Made by a program: the position numbers and the translations under genes
Assembly: GCF_000723405.1 (NCBI RefSeq)
Contig: NZ_CCAE010000009.1
Span: forward strand, 1-64,000
Length of the DNA stretch: 64,000 nucleotides
Reading direction: 5' to 3'
Origin: Hydrogenophaga intermedia
Lineage (GTDB): Bacteria > Pseudomonadota > Gammaproteobacteria > Burkholderiales > Burkholderiaceae_C
In this document: positions 33,906 through 42,660 of the stretch, piece after piece
Position numbering within the stretch: the stretch's first letter is position 1
Layout: each line of letters opens with the position of its first letter
Notes under the pieces: model-generated
What the model was told of the DNA's origin: nothing
What the model saw: the letters and a program-made list of their open reading frames with translations, nothing else
Database searches by the model: none

Positions 33906-35258
33906 ATGGACTTCGACCCGACCACGACCGCCACCCAACTGGCCACGCTGATGGTGCAAGGCCCGCAGCAGCAGATCGACCGCGAGTCGCAACTGGCCAA
34001 GGCCACGCAGGCCGGCCTGGAAAAGCTGCGCTCGGCGCTCTCCAACTTCAACACCGCCGTGAGCGGCCTGGCCGGCGCCACCGGCGGCCTGAAGAAGAAC
34101 GCCGCCACGCTCACCGGCACCGGGGCCACCGCCTCGGCCAGCGCGAGCGCGCAGCCCGGCTCGTACAGCTTCTTCGTCGAACAACTGGCCTCCACGCACC
34201 AGGTGGCCTTCGCCGACTTGCCGGCCGTGCCCGTGGCCCTGGGCGGCCCCTTGGTGGTGCAGCGCGCCGACGGCTCGTCGTTCAACGTCAACCTGCTCGC
34301 CGCCGACCAGGACGGCGATGGCAACCTCAGCGCCACCGAAATCGCGCGCGCCATCAACCAGTCCCCCGGCAACGAAGGCAAGGTGACCGCGCAGGTGGCC
34401 AACACCGCCTCCGGTTCGCAGCTCATCCTGTCCTCGGGCCTGAGCGGTGCCGACGGTGCGATCACGCTCGACGCCTCGGGCCTTCCCGACAGCGCGCTCA
34501 AGACCGCGCTGGGCGGCGCACCCACGGAACTGGCCGCCGCGCGCAACGCGGTGTTCTGGCTGGGCGACCAGGGCAGTGGTCTGCGTGTCGAGCAGGGCAG
34601 CAACAGCTACACCGGCATCGCGGGCGTGGACGTGAGCTTCACCAAGGCCCAGACCGCGGGCGACGCGCCGATCCAGCTCGACGTGGCCGCCGACAAGGCC
34701 GGCACCGAAGAGAGCGTGCGCAAGTTCGTCAACGCCTACAACGCGCTGCAGAACGAACTCAACAACCTCACCAAGACCAGTGAGGACGCCGCCTCGCGCG
34801 GCGCCTTCTCCACCGATGCGGGCGTGCGCAACCTGCGCAACCGCCTCAACGACCTGATCCGCCAGGACTTCGGCGGCCTGCGCATCAGCGACCTCGGCAT
34901 CAGCAGCGATCGCCAGGGCCAGCTCACACTGGACACCACGCGCCTGAACAAAACCCTGGCCGCCAACCCCGAGGCACTGGACACCGTGTTCGGCTCGTCC
35001 GCGCTGGGCAAGCGCTCGGGCGTGTTCGGCGCGGTGGCCGACCATTTGGACAGCTGGACGAAGTCCGGCACGGGCCAGCTCGCCCGGCGCCTGGACAACG
35101 TGCAGGTCCAGCAGAAAGGCCTGACCCAGCGCCAGGAGCGCCTGGACGAGACCTTCGACGTGAACTACCAGCGCTACCTGCTGCAGTTCAGCCAGTTGCA
35201 GACCGTGCTGGGCCAGATGAACCAGACCTCCGGGCTGTTCAGCCAGCTCGGCGCCTGA
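33906..35258 (+). CDS. fliD: Flagellar filament cap protein FliD (LafB position)
   Basis: A 450-residue hook-associated protein 2. The N-terminal FliD_N domain is recognised by QLATLMVQGPQQQIDRESQ and the C-terminal FliD_C domain by LGISSDRQGQLTLDTTRLNK and a final helix. FliD caps the growing filament and promotes flagellin folding. GGAG lies 6 bases before ATG 33906. Together with fliS and the following genes it keeps the order lafB-lafC-lafD-lafE-lafF-lafS-lafT-lafU known for lateral flagella. Confidence 0.93.
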   Translation: MDFDPTTTATQLATLMVQGPQQQIDRESQLAKATQAGLEKLRSALSNFNTAVSGLAGATGGLKKNAATLTGTGATASASASAQPGSYSFFVEQLASTHQVAFADLPAVPVALGGPLVVQRADGSSFNVNLLAADQDGDGNLSATEIARAINQSPGNEGKVTAQVANTASGSQLILSSGLSGADGAITLDASGLPDSALKTALGGAPTELAAARNAVFWLGDQGSGLRVEQGSNSYTGIAGVDVSFTKAQTAGDAPIQLDVAADKAGTEESVRKFVNAYNALQNELNNLTKTSEDAASRGAFSTDAGVRNLRNRLNDLIRQDFGGLRISDLGISSDRQGQLTLDTTRLNKTLAANPEALDTVFGSSALGKRSGVFGAVADHLDSWTKSGTGQLARRLDNVQVQQKGLTQRQERLDETFDVNYQRYLLQFSQLQTVLGQMNQTSGLFSQLGA

Positions 35259-35277
35259 CACACGCAAGAGGACCCCA

Positions 35278-35664
35278 TTGAGCTACGACGCATACCAGAG
35301 CTACCAGGCCGTTGACCTGGGCGCGCAGACGGCGAAGGCCTCACCGCTGGAGCTGGTGCTGATCCTGATGAACGGGCTGCTCGACGAGCTGGCCCGCGCG
35401 CGGGCGCACATCGAACACGCGCGCTTCGAGGCCAAGGCCAACAGCCTGAACCGCAGCGTCGCCATGCTCAATGGCCTGTCCAGCGCGCTGGACACCGACT
35501 CGGCCAGCGAGGTGGTGGAACAGCTCGCCGAGCTGTACGACTACTGCGCGCGCCGCATCCACGAAGCGGGCATCCGCATGGACGTGGCGCTGCTCGACGA
35601 GGCCGTGCGCCTGCTCGGCACCGTGCGCGAAGGCTGGGAGGGGGTGCGCGATGCCAACGGATGA
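35278..35664 (+). CDS. fliS: Flagellin chaperone FliS (LafC position), TTG start
   Basis: A 128-residue, mainly helical protein. The opening SYDAYQSYQAVDLGAQTAKASPLELVLILMNGLL is characteristic of FliS (Y-x-x-Y followed by a helical segment). It binds the C-terminus of flagellin and stops early polymerisation. The start is TTG 35278: AGAGGA lies 5 bases upstream and no ATG or GTG occurs at the correct place. Its stop overlaps the start region of the next gene by 14 bases. Confidence 0.88.
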   Translation: MSYDAYQSYQAVDLGAQTAKASPLELVLILMNGLLDELARARAHIEHARFEAKANSLNRSVAMLNGLSSALDTDSASEVVEQLAELYDYCARRIHEAGIRMDVALLDEAVRLLGTVREGWEGVRDANG

Positions 35665-35965
35665 ACGCACCCGCCTGATCGACCTGGCCGGGCGCCTGCA
35701 CGAGCGCACCCAGGCCGGTGACGTGCGCGCGCTGGCCGCGCTGGACCTTGAGGTTGGCGCGCTGCTGCGCGGCATCGCCGCCGCGGGTGCGCAGGGCGCG
35801 AGCGAGCGCGCCGCCATCGGCCTGCTGCAGCGGGCGCACCAGCGCGCGCTGGCCCTGGTGCAGCGCGAACACGACGCGGCGCAGGCGCAGTTGCGCGACC
35901 TGTGCGCGCACCGCGGGGGGCGCGACGCCTACGCCGCCGCCGAACTCCTGGGAGACCCGAGATGA
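35651..35965 (+). CDS. fliT: FliT/LafD-position flagellar chaperone-like protein
   Basis: A 104-residue all-helical protein (LIDLAGRLHERTQAGDVRALAALDLEVGALL; QREHDAAQAQLRDL). Conservation in FliT and LafD proteins is low, so the assignment uses its place between fliS and fliK, size and helix content. FliT would bind FliD and the export machinery. ATG 35651 lies within the end of fliS; the stop overlaps the ATG of fliK (ATGA). A different function cannot be excluded. Confidence 0.6.
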   Translation: MPTDERTRLIDLAGRLHERTQAGDVRALAALDLEVGALLRGIAAAGAQGASERAAIGLLQRAHQRALALVQREHDAAQAQLRDLCAHRGGRDAYAAAELLGDPR

Positions 35966-37032
35966 ACGCCACCCTGGCCCTGCACGCCGCCGCCCCCACC
36001 ACCGCCTCCATCACCACTTCCGTCACGCCCGTGGCCGACGCGGTGTTGGCGCCCGGCGCGAGCGACGCCGCGCACCCCTTGTTCTCCTTGATGCTGGGCC
36101 AAGCGCCCGCAGAGGACGCCGAGTCCGCCGACACCCCGGAAGCGGCGGATGCCGCGATCGCGCCCTGGCTGATGGCGCTGGACTCGCAGCAGGCGCCCGC
36201 GCTGCCGTTCACGCAACCCTTCTCGCGCCTGCTGGGCGCCGCCGCACGCGAAGCGGCGCCCGAGGGCGCGCCGGCCGAGGCCGGGGCCGACATCGCCACG
36301 CCCTCACCCATCGGCCACGTGTCCGCCGCGCCGGCGAGCGCCCCGGACACGGCCCAGGTCCGCTCGGCCTCGGTGCCCGCCGTCGCCGCGCCGGTCGCGG
36401 ACGGCGTCGCTGGCGCGGACCCCGCTCCCGCGCCGGACAACGCCCGGCAGCGCGCGTCCGCCGATGCCGCCGCGCGCGCGCTCCCGGCCGAGGCCTTGTC
36501 CGCCGCCATGGTGCCGCGCCCCGCGCGCGAGGCCGGCGTGTCGCTGGACGGCTTCGCGACCGTACTCAACGCCAATCCGGGTTCTTCCGCCTCGTCCGCC
36601 AGCGACCCCGTCGTGCGCCTGGACGCCCAACGCAGCGAACTCTGGCAGCGCCCGCTCGCCCAGGCGCTCGGCGATCGCGTGCAGTGGCAGTCCACGCAGG
36701 GCATCGACCAGGCGCGCATTCGCCTGGACCCGCCCGCGCTCGGCCGCATCGAGATCGTGGTGCGCCAGGAGGGCGCGCAACTGCAGGTGCAACTCACGGC
36801 CTCCAGCCCCGAAGTGGCGCGGCAACTGCAGCACATGGGCGACGGACTGCGCCAGGAACTGGGCCAGCGCCAGGGCCAGAGCGTGCAGGTGCAGGTGCAG
36901 CCCCACGACGGCGGCGCGCAGGCCGACGCGCGCGGCCAGCAGCGCCAGGGTCAGACCGGCCGCGACGAGGCCGACCCCGGCCAGGCCCTGCGCGGCGAAC
37001 ACGACCCGTCGCGCCGCTTCACGCTGGCCTGA
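35962..37032 (+). CDS. fliK: Flagellar hook-length control protein FliK (LafE position)
   Basis: A 356-residue protein with a long alanine- and proline-rich N-terminal part and the conserved C-terminal Flg_hook domain near residues 220-310 (DQARIRLDPPALGRIEIVVR; ASSPEVARQLQHMGDGLRQELGQRQ). The long part works as a ruler in the hook and the C-domain contacts FlhB to switch secretion. It overlaps the preceding gene by four bases. The product lacks a signal peptide, as expected for a type III export substrate. Confidence 0.87.
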   Translation: MNATLALHAAAPTTASITTSVTPVADAVLAPGASDAAHPLFSLMLGQAPAEDAESADTPEAADAAIAPWLMALDSQQAPALPFTQPFSRLLGAAAREAAPEGAPAEAGADIATPSPIGHVSAAPASAPDTAQVRSASVPAVAAPVADGVAGADPAPAPDNARQRASADAAARALPAEALSAAMVPRPAREAGVSLDGFATVLNANPGSSASSASDPVVRLDAQRSELWQRPLAQALGDRVQWQSTQGIDQARIRLDPPALGRIEIVVRQEGAQLQVQLTASSPEVARQLQHMGDGLRQELGQRQGQSVQVQVQPHDGGAQADARGQQRQGQTGRDEADPGQALRGEHDPSRRFTLA

Positions 37033-37058
37033 CCCCAACGCTTCAACGAGCCACCGAC

Positions 37059-37511
37059 ATGAGCAAGAAACTCTGGATATCCCTCGCCGCCGGCGCCTTC
37101 GTCCTGCTGGGCGCCGGCAGCGGCTTCGCGGCCTGGCACTTCATGGGCAACAAGCCGGCGACCGAGCAGGCCGCGCCCGAGATCGACACGCGCGAGTACC
37201 GCTACGTCTCGCTCGACAAGGTCATCGTCATGCTGCGCGCGCGCGAAGGTGGCCCGCTGAGCAACTACATGGCGGTGGACCTGGTGTTCAAGACGCCGGT
37301 GAAGGAAGAGGCCATGGCCAAGCAGCAACTGCCCAAGCTGCGCAGCCTGGCCGTGGCTGCGCTGTCCGAGCTCACGCTGGAGCGCGCCAGCATGCTCAGC
37401 ATCCCCGAGCTCACCGACTTCCTGCAGAAGGCCTACGGCGAGAGCTTCAGCCGCGAATCGCGCGAGGCGCCGTTCGCCGAGGTGATGGTTGGCCGTCTCG
37501 TCATCGAGTGA
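37059..37511 (+). CDS. fliL: Flagellar basal-body protein FliL (LafF position)
   Basis: A 150-residue protein with one N-terminal transmembrane helix (SLAAGAFVLLGAGSGFAAW), then a stomatin/FliL-type domain (YRYVSLDKVIVMLRA; SNYMAVDLVFKTPVK). FliL surrounds or supports the stator and boosts torque in many bacteria. The frame continues into the start of fliA with a 4-base gap (fliL ends 37511, fliA ATG 37516). Confidence 0.9.
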   Translation: MSKKLWISLAAGAFVLLGAGSGFAAWHFMGNKPATEQAAPEIDTREYRYVSLDKVIVMLRAREGGPLSNYMAVDLVFKTPVKEEAMAKQQLPKLRSLAVAALSELTLERASMLSIPELTDFLQKAYGESFSRESREAPFAEVMVGRLVIE

Positions 37512-37515
37512 CACC

Positions 37516-38229
37516 ATGCACAGCGGCTACGGTGAGATGAGCAGCCTGGCCGCGGCGGAGACCTCCGCCGCGCTGGAGCAGCGCCGCCTCGTCGAGCACA
37601 CGCCGCTGGTGCGCCGCGCGGTGGCCCAGCTCGCCTCGCAGGCGGGCGGTGCCATGGACCGCGACGACATGCTGCAGATCGGCCTGATGGGCCTGCTGGA
37701 GGCCCTGCGCCGCTACGGCGAGCCCGATGAACGTTTCCCCGGCTACGCCGCGCAGCGCATCCGCGGCGCCATCCTCGACGAACTGCGCCGCCAGGACTGG
37801 CGCCCGCGCACCGTGCGCCAGGAAGGCAACCGCCTGCGCGACGCCATCCGCGAACTCACGCGCCGCCTGGGCCACGAGCCGTCCGAGGCCGAGGTGATGC
37901 AGCACCTGGGCGTGAGCGCCGAGGACTACCTCGCCCACGAACAGCACATCAATGCCGAGACCATGGCCAGCTTCGACGAGCTGGTCGAGGAACTGGCGCT
38001 CACGCCCTCGGCCGCGCGCACGCCCGAGGCCGAGCTGATGCAGCGGCGCGCGCTGGAGCAGGCCCTGGCTTGCCTGAACGAGAAGGAGCAGCACGTGGTG
38101 CAGCTCTATTACGAGGCGGAGTTGAGCCTCAAGGAAATCGGCGCCGTCATGGGCCTCACCGAGGCCCGCGTCTGCCAGATCAACAAGAGCGCGCTGCAGA
38201 AGATGCGCGGCGCGATGTCACCCGAATAA
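37516..38229 (+). CDS. fliA: Flagellar sigma factor sigma28, FliA (LafS position)
   Basis: A 237-residue sigma70-family factor lacking region 1.1. Region 2 (DDMLQIGLMGLLEALRRYG; FPGYAAQRIRGAILDELRRQDW) and region 4 (LNEKEQHVVQLYYEAELSLKEIGAVMGLTEARVCQI) are both intact. It should direct RNA polymerase to late flagellar promoters of the TAAA-N15-GCCGATAA type, of which several occur in this window, and is held by FlgM encoded 1.9 kb downstream. Having its own sigma factor inside a flagellar locus matches the lateral flagella of Vibrio, Aeromonas and Flag-2. Confidence 0.95.
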   Translation: MHSGYGEMSSLAAAETSAALEQRRLVEHTPLVRRAVAQLASQAGGAMDRDDMLQIGLMGLLEALRRYGEPDERFPGYAAQRIRGAILDELRRQDWRPRTVRQEGNRLRDAIRELTRRLGHEPSEAEVMQHLGVSAEDYLAHEQHINAETMASFDELVEELALTPSAARTPEAELMQRRALEQALACLNEKEQHVVQLYYEAELSLKEIGAVMGLTEARVCQINKSALQKMRGAMSPE

Positions 38230-38248
38230 ATCACCACAGGCCGTCACC

Positions 38249-39121
38249 ATGCAGTTCTTCCTCGGCGTCATCATCGTTTTTCTCTGTGTCTTCGGTGGCT
38301 TCCTGCTGCACGGCGGCGACATGGGCGTGGTCTGGCAACCGGTCGAACTGCTCATCATCGGCGGCGCCGCCGCTGGCGCCATCGTCATCGGCAACCCGCG
38401 CCACGTGCTGGCCGAGATGGGCGTGCAGGTGCGCAAGCTGGTGTCGCGCCGCAAGCGCGGCGAGGAGTACCAGCGCCAGCTCATGCTGCTGATGTACGAG
38501 CTGCTGCAGACCGCCAAGAACGGCCTCAAGGCGCTCGACGCGCACGTGGAAGAGCCGCACAAGAGCCCGCTGTTCCAGCGCTACCCCATGGTGCTGGACG
38601 AGCCCAAGCTCATGCACTTCATCGTCGACAACTTCCGCGTCATGGCCATGGGCAAGATCACGGCGCACGAAATGGAAGGCGTGCTGGAGCAGGAGCTGGA
38701 AGCGATCCACGAGGAGCTGACGCAACCCTCCAAGTCGCTGCACAAGGTGGCCGAGGCCATGCCGGGCTTCGGCATCATCGCGGCGGTGCTGGGCATCGTG
38801 ATGGCCATGAACTCGGTGGCCGATGGGGCCAGCGCGGGCGAGATCTCCACCAAGGTGGCCGCCGCGATGGTGGGTACCTTCATCGGCATCTTCCTGTGCT
38901 ACGCGGTGCTCGACCCGATCAGCAACATGATGAAGCAGATCGTCAAGGAAGAGATGAGCGACATGGAAGCCGTGAAGGTGGTGCTGGTGTCGCACCTCTC
39001 GGGCAAGCCCGAGCTCGTGTCCATCGACGCGGGCCGTCGCCTCATCCAGATCAACATCAAGCCCAGCTTCGCGCAGCTGGAGACCTGGGTGAACCAGCTC
39101 GAGGAGAGCCCGAGTGTCTAA
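38249..39121 (+). CDS. motA: Flagellar motor stator protein MotA (LafT position)
   Basis: A 290-residue protein with four transmembrane segments: two at the N-terminus (residues ~1-25 and ~30-53) and two near residues 170-215. The proton-path prolines are seen in EAMPGFGIIAAVLGIV and LDPISNMM, and the cytoplasmic loop holds EEPHKSPLFQRY-type charged residues that meet FliG. With MotB it forms the ion channel driving rotation. Its last 8 bases overlap motB. Coupling ion (H+ versus Na+) cannot be decided with certainty, although the transmembrane pattern resembles H+ types. Confidence 0.95.
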   Translation: MQFFLGVIIVFLCVFGGFLLHGGDMGVVWQPVELLIIGGAAAGAIVIGNPRHVLAEMGVQVRKLVSRRKRGEEYQRQLMLLMYELLQTAKNGLKALDAHVEEPHKSPLFQRYPMVLDEPKLMHFIVDNFRVMAMGKITAHEMEGVLEQELEAIHEELTQPSKSLHKVAEAMPGFGIIAAVLGIVMAMNSVADGASAGEISTKVAAAMVGTFIGIFLCYAVLDPISNMMKQIVKEEMSDMEAVKVVLVSHLSGKPELVSIDAGRRLIQINIKPSFAQLETWVNQLEESPSV

Positions 39122-40130
39122 GGCAGAACACGGAACCATCGTCAAGCGCGTCTCGCGCCGCCACGAGGAAGAGGACCATGGCGGCAGCTGGAAGGTGGCC
39201 TTCGCCGACTTCACGCTCGCCCTCATGTGCCTGTTCCTGGTGCTGTGGGTGCTGGCCGCGCGCGACAAGGAAGAGGCGACGCGCGCGCTGGAAAGCGGCG
39301 GTGGCGCGGTGATGGCGGAAATCTCGGGCGCCAAGATCCCGGCCGAGGGCGGCCCGCGCGGCAGCCTGATCGACCGCAAGCCCATGCCGCGCAAGGGCGA
39401 GGGCGAAGGCCCCGACGCCATCCGCACCGTGCCGGGCCTCTTGAACCCCACCCCGCTGCGCGCGCGCTACGACACGCCCGAGCAGATGGCCGAGCTGGCC
39501 GCGCTGCTGGCCCGCCTGAGCCTGGAGGCCGGGCTGAGCGCCAACCTGCAGACCTTCGTCACGCCGCACGGGCTGCGCATCATGCTGCACGACACCGACA
39601 AGGAAGGCATGTTCCAGCTCGGCAGCGCCGTGCCCAGCGCGCGCTTCGCGGACATGCTGCACCGCATGGGCCCGCTGCTGGCGAAGATCCAGAACCCCAT
39701 CCTCATCGTCGGCCACACCGACGCCTCGCCCTACGCGAGCAAGGACCCGTTCGGCCAATCCAACGCGCGCCTCTCCACCGAGCGCGCGGGCGCGGCGCGT
39801 TCGCACCTGCTGCGCGGGGGCATGCCCGACGAATCGGTGCTGCAGGTGGTGGGCATGGCCGAGCGCGCGCCGGTGCTGCCCGACCAACCGCTGGCCAGCG
39901 TCAACCGCCGCATCGAGGTGATGGTGCTGACCCTGGACCAGGCACAGGCCATGACGGCGATGTTCGGCCGCCCCACGCAGGCCGAGCCCCTGCTGCCTGG
40001 CCTGCAGGCCGAAACACCCGCGCGCGACGTGCTGGCCGCGCTGCGCGAGTCGGTGGTGGCGGCGGGCCGCCAGTTGCCCGGCTTCGACCGCGCGCTCGCG
40101 CCGTCGGCCGAGCCCACCCTCACGCGCTGA
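39114..40130 (+). CDS. motB: Flagellar motor stator protein MotB (LafU position)
   Basis: A 338-residue protein with one transmembrane helix (WKVAFADFTLALMCLFLVLW) carrying the conserved ion-binding Asp in AFADF, a plug/linker region, and an OmpA-like peptidoglycan-binding domain (ILIVGHTDASPYASKDPFGQ; NARLSTERAG; SVNRRIEVMV). It anchors MotA to the cell wall. GTG 39114 is the start; it overlaps motA by eight bases, as is common. Confidence 0.94.
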   Translation: MSKAEHGTIVKRVSRRHEEEDHGGSWKVAFADFTLALMCLFLVLWVLAARDKEEATRALESGGGAVMAEISGAKIPAEGGPRGSLIDRKPMPRKGEGEGPDAIRTVPGLLNPTPLRARYDTPEQMAELAALLARLSLEAGLSANLQTFVTPHGLRIMLHDTDKEGMFQLGSAVPSARFADMLHRMGPLLAKIQNPILIVGHTDASPYASKDPFGQSNARLSTERAGAARSHLLRGGMPDESVLQVVGMAERAPVLPDQPLASVNRRIEVMVLTLDQAQAMTAMFGRPTQAEPLLPGLQAETPARDVLAALRESVVAAGRQLPGFDRALAPSAEPTLTR

Positions 40131-40144
40131 TCCGGGAGCGCAAC

Positions 40145-40444
40145 ATGCAGACACGAAGCACACGAGGCGATCGAATGAGAGTGAATTCCCCCGCGGGTAC
40201 AAGCCCCCTGGTGCCGGTGCGCGCCCCGCAGGCCGCCCCCGACGCCGCCGCGACGGGCGAGGCGGCTCCGGCCGCGCTGCAGTCCGGCGTGCTGGGTCCG
40301 GCCATGGACGCCTTGCGCGAGATGCCCGAGATCGACGAGGCCCGCGTGGCGCAACTGCGCGAGGCCTACCAGCGCGGCGAACTGAAGTTCGACGCCGGCA
40401 AGCTCGCCGCGCTGATCCAGCGCTACCACGGGGACGGCCGATGA
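40145..40444 (+). CDS. flgM: Anti-sigma28 factor FlgM
   Basis: A 99-residue protein with a flexible N-terminal half and the helical C-terminal part typical of FlgM: ARVAQLREAYQRGELKFDAG and KLAALIQRYH, which is the FliA-binding segment. FlgM keeps FliA inactive until the hook is complete, when FlgM is exported. GGGAG lies 7 bases before ATG 40145; ATG 40175 is a shorter alternative. The stop overlaps the ATG of flgN. Confidence 0.88.
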   Translation: MQTRSTRGDRMRVNSPAGTSPLVPVRAPQAAPDAAATGEAAPAALQSGVLGPAMDALREMPEIDEARVAQLREAYQRGELKFDAGKLAALIQRYHGDGR

Positions 40445-40869
40445 TCTCCGCCGCCGAAGCACTGACCTTGCTCGACGGCCTGCGCCAGGAGCGCGACGGC
40501 TTCGCGCGCATGCGCGATCTGCTGGAGGCCCACTTCGAGGCCGCGGTGCGGCACGACAGCGAACGCGTGCGGGTGGCCGCCGAGCGCATCACCGTGCTCA
40601 CCGAGCGGCTGGACACGTTGTGCAGCGAGCGCCAGCAGCGCGTGTTGCGCCTCACCGGCGGCGCCACACGCGACGCGCACGAGGCGCTGGCCTTGCGCCT
40701 GACCGCCAAGGCCGCCGACCTGCTGCGCGAGCAGATGCGCGAGCTGCAGACCCTGGTGGGCGAGTGCAAGCGCCTGAACGTGCGCAACTGCGAGCTGGTG
40801 GTGGGCCAGCAGGAAATCATGGCCCGCGTGCTCAGCAACGACGGCCAGGGCACCTATGCGCCTGCCTGA
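40441..40869 (+). CDS. flgN: Flagellar chaperone FlgN
   Basis: A 142-residue helical protein that follows flgM, as in most flagellar systems. Segments LLDGLRQERDGFARMRDLLEA and LREQMRELQTLVGECKRLNVRN show the coiled, leucine-rich character of FlgN, which chaperones FlgK and FlgL. The last 14 bases overlap the start of the muramidase gene, so these genes are read together. Confidence 0.87.
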   Translation: MISAAEALTLLDGLRQERDGFARMRDLLEAHFEAAVRHDSERVRVAAERITVLTERLDTLCSERQQRVLRLTGGATRDAHEALALRLTAKAADLLREQMRELQTLVGECKRLNVRNCELVVGQQEIMARVLSNDGQGTYAPA

Positions 40870-41602
40870 CTTTCCCTCCACGTCCGGCGCGTTCGCGCCA
40901 CCGCCGCTGCCGGTGCGCGCCGCCGCGGGTGGGCCCGTGGGCGGCTTCGGCGCGCTCATGGGCTCGGTGCGGCAAGAGGTGCAGCGCTTCATCGAAAGCG
41001 GCAGCGGCGCCGCCATGAACCCGCTGGGTGGCCTGTCGCCGCAGGCCGCGTGGCGGCGCGCGCAGCAGGCCTCGGGCCAAGCGGCTTCGCCGGCCACGCC
41101 ACGCGCGGACGCGGTGGCGCCCTTCGAGGGCGCGAGCCGCGAGGATCAACGCGCCTTCCTCGACCGCATCGCGCCCATGGCGCAGCGCGCCGCCGAGCGC
41201 CTGGGCGTGGCGCCCGAACTCGTGGCGGCGCACGCGGCCCTCGAATCGGGCTGGGGCCAGCGCCCGCTGACGGCGGCCGACGGCCGCAGCACGCACAACC
41301 TGTTCGGCATCAAGGCGGGTGGCGCCTGGCGCGGCGCGGCCACCGAGGCGCTCACCACCGAATACGAGGGTGGGCAAGCGCAGAAGACCACGCAGTCCTT
41401 CCGCCACTACGACAACCTGGACCAGGCCTTCGGCGACTACGCCAGCCTGCTGCGCAACAGCCCGCGCTACCAGGATGCCCTGCACGTGGGTGGCGACGCC
41501 CGCGCCTTCGCCACGGCCCTGGCGCGCGGCGGCTACGCCACCGACCCCGCCTACGCCGACAAGCTCACCGCCGTGGCGCGGCAGATCCAGGGCGCGCGAT
41601 GA
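40856..41602 (+). CDS. Separate flagellar muramidase (FlgJ C-terminal glucosaminidase-like, GH73)
   Basis: A 248-residue protein with a disordered N-terminal segment (~100 residues) and a GH73 glucosaminidase domain: LESGWGQRPLTAADGRSTHNLFGIKA carries the catalytic Glu (about E130) and the lysozyme-like turn; a later AFGDYASLLRNSPRY is also typical. This is the C-terminal half of the dual-domain FlgJ found in many betaproteobacteria and gammaproteobacteria, here encoded alone, while the rod-binding half is encoded at 48478-48882. It should open the cell wall for the rod. It is convergent with flgA, 4 bases away. Confidence 0.88.
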   Translation: MRLPDFPSTSGAFAPPPLPVRAAAGGPVGGFGALMGSVRQEVQRFIESGSGAAMNPLGGLSPQAAWRRAQQASGQAASPATPRADAVAPFEGASREDQRAFLDRIAPMAQRAAERLGVAPELVAAHAALESGWGQRPLTAADGRSTHNLFGIKAGGAWRGAATEALTTEYEGGQAQKTTQSFRHYDNLDQAFGDYASLLRNSPRYQDALHVGGDARAFATALARGGYATDPAYADKLTAVARQIQGAR

Positions 41603-41606
41603 GGCC

Positions 41607-42296
41607 TCAGTTCAGCGGTTCGACCTCGTCCGGGCCGGTCACGCGCGCCTCGATCGTGCGGCCCGACGCCGCGTTGCGCACGCGCACCGTGTCGCCTCGC
41701 TTGCCGTTGCCCAGGCTTTCGCCGGCGGTCTCCACCGCGATGGCCTTGCCATGGCGCGCGACGATGCGCACCGGCTGGCCGCGCCGCACCAGCACCGGCT
41801 CGTGCAACAGCCTGGCCTGCAGCAGCGTGCCCTCGCGCAGCTTGCGCCGGGGCGTGAAGCCCTCGATCAGGTCCAGCCGGCCGATGGCCTCGGGCGTGGT
41901 GCCCAGTTCGCGCTCCTCCAGCCGCAGGTTCTTGTCGGACAGCGTGGCGCCGGCCTCGATGTCCTGCGCCGCCACCAGCACCCGCGCGCTCAGCGTCGCG
42001 CGGGCGATCACCGTCTCGCGCCACACGTCGCCGCAGCGCAGCTCCAGCTTCATGCGCCGGGGCGTTCGCGCCTCGACCACCACCACCTCGGGCGGCTTGT
42101 CACACTTTGGTTCGTTTTCCGGCGCCGACACCACGTCCACCTCCACTCGGGTGTCGCTCCAGCCCCGCACGTCGGCGTGTTCACGCCAGTGCGATTCGAC
42201 GGTTTTTAAAATTCGCGGATCATTGTTGGCGCAGAATGCAATTAGTGGTGAAGCCACCAGCGACGCGAACAACAGCAAAGAGAAAGGAAGGCTCAT
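41607..42296 (-). CDS. flgA: P-ring assembly chaperone FlgA
   Basis: A 229-residue exported protein with a signal peptide (MSLPFSLLLFASLVASPLIAFC) and the SAF domain at its C-terminus (VLVAAQDIEAGATLSDKNLRLEER followed by FTPRRKLREGTLLQ). It helps FlgI form the P ring. ATG 42296 is chosen because it precedes the signal peptide; it lies one base before the flgB ATG on the other strand, so the two start codons overlap, and no Shine-Dalgarno is seen for flgA. The N-terminal coding part (42200-42290) is AT-richer than the rest. Confidence 0.9.
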   Translation of the reverse strand: MSLPFSLLLFASLVASPLIAFCANNDPRILKTVESHWREHADVRGWSDTRVEVDVVSAPENEPKCDKPPEVVVVEARTPRRMKLELRCGDVWRETVIARATLSARVLVAAQDIEAGATLSDKNLRLEERELGTTPEAIGRLDLIEGFTPRRKLREGTLLQARLLHEPVLVRRGQPVRIVARHGKAIAVETAGESLGNGKRGDTVRVRNAASGRTIEARVTGPDEVEPLN

Positions 42297-42660
42297 GGCA
42301 ATCGACTTCGGACAGGTCATCAGCGGCCACGCGCAGGCATTGAAGCTGCGCGGGCAGCGCGCCGAGATCATCGCAGCCAATCTGGCCCATGTGAACACGC
42401 CGGGTTATCAGGCGCGCGACATCGACTTCAGCGCGCGCTACGAGTCCGCTCTGGCCAGCCGCGACGAAGGCCTCGGGCTCGAGCTCGACGGTGACACGCT
42501 GATGTACCGCGTGCCGCACCACCCCTCGGGCGACGCCAACACGGTGGAGCTGGGCGTGGAGCAGGCCGCCTTCGCGCAGAACGCCACGGGCTTCCAGACC
42601 AGCCTGACCTTTCTGCAAATGAAACTCAAGGGCCTTGCGCAGGCCATCCAGGGGCAGTGA
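42295..42660 (+). CDS. flgB: Flagellar proximal rod protein FlgB
   Basis: A 121-residue rod protein of the expected length. The motif AANLAHVNTPGYQARDIDF is the Flg_bb_rod signature shared by FlgB, FlgC, FlgF and FlgG. The end NATGFQTSLTFLQMKLKGLA is also typical. AAGGAAGG lies 4 bases before ATG 42295. It is the first gene of the flgBCDEFGHIJKL operon and its start overlaps the opposite start of flgA by two bases; a promoter must therefore lie inside flgA coding sequence. Confidence 0.95.
   Translation: MAIDFGQVISGHAQALKLRGQRAEIIAANLAHVNTPGYQARDIDFSARYESALASRDEGLGLELDGDTLMYRVPHHPSGDANTVELGVEQAAFAQNATGFQTSLTFLQMKLKGLAQAIQGQ

Noticed and set aside
42232-42246. Sigma54-like TTGGCGCAGAATGCA upstream of flgB
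   Set aside because: GG and GC are eight, not ten, bases apart, so the -24/-12 spacing fails.
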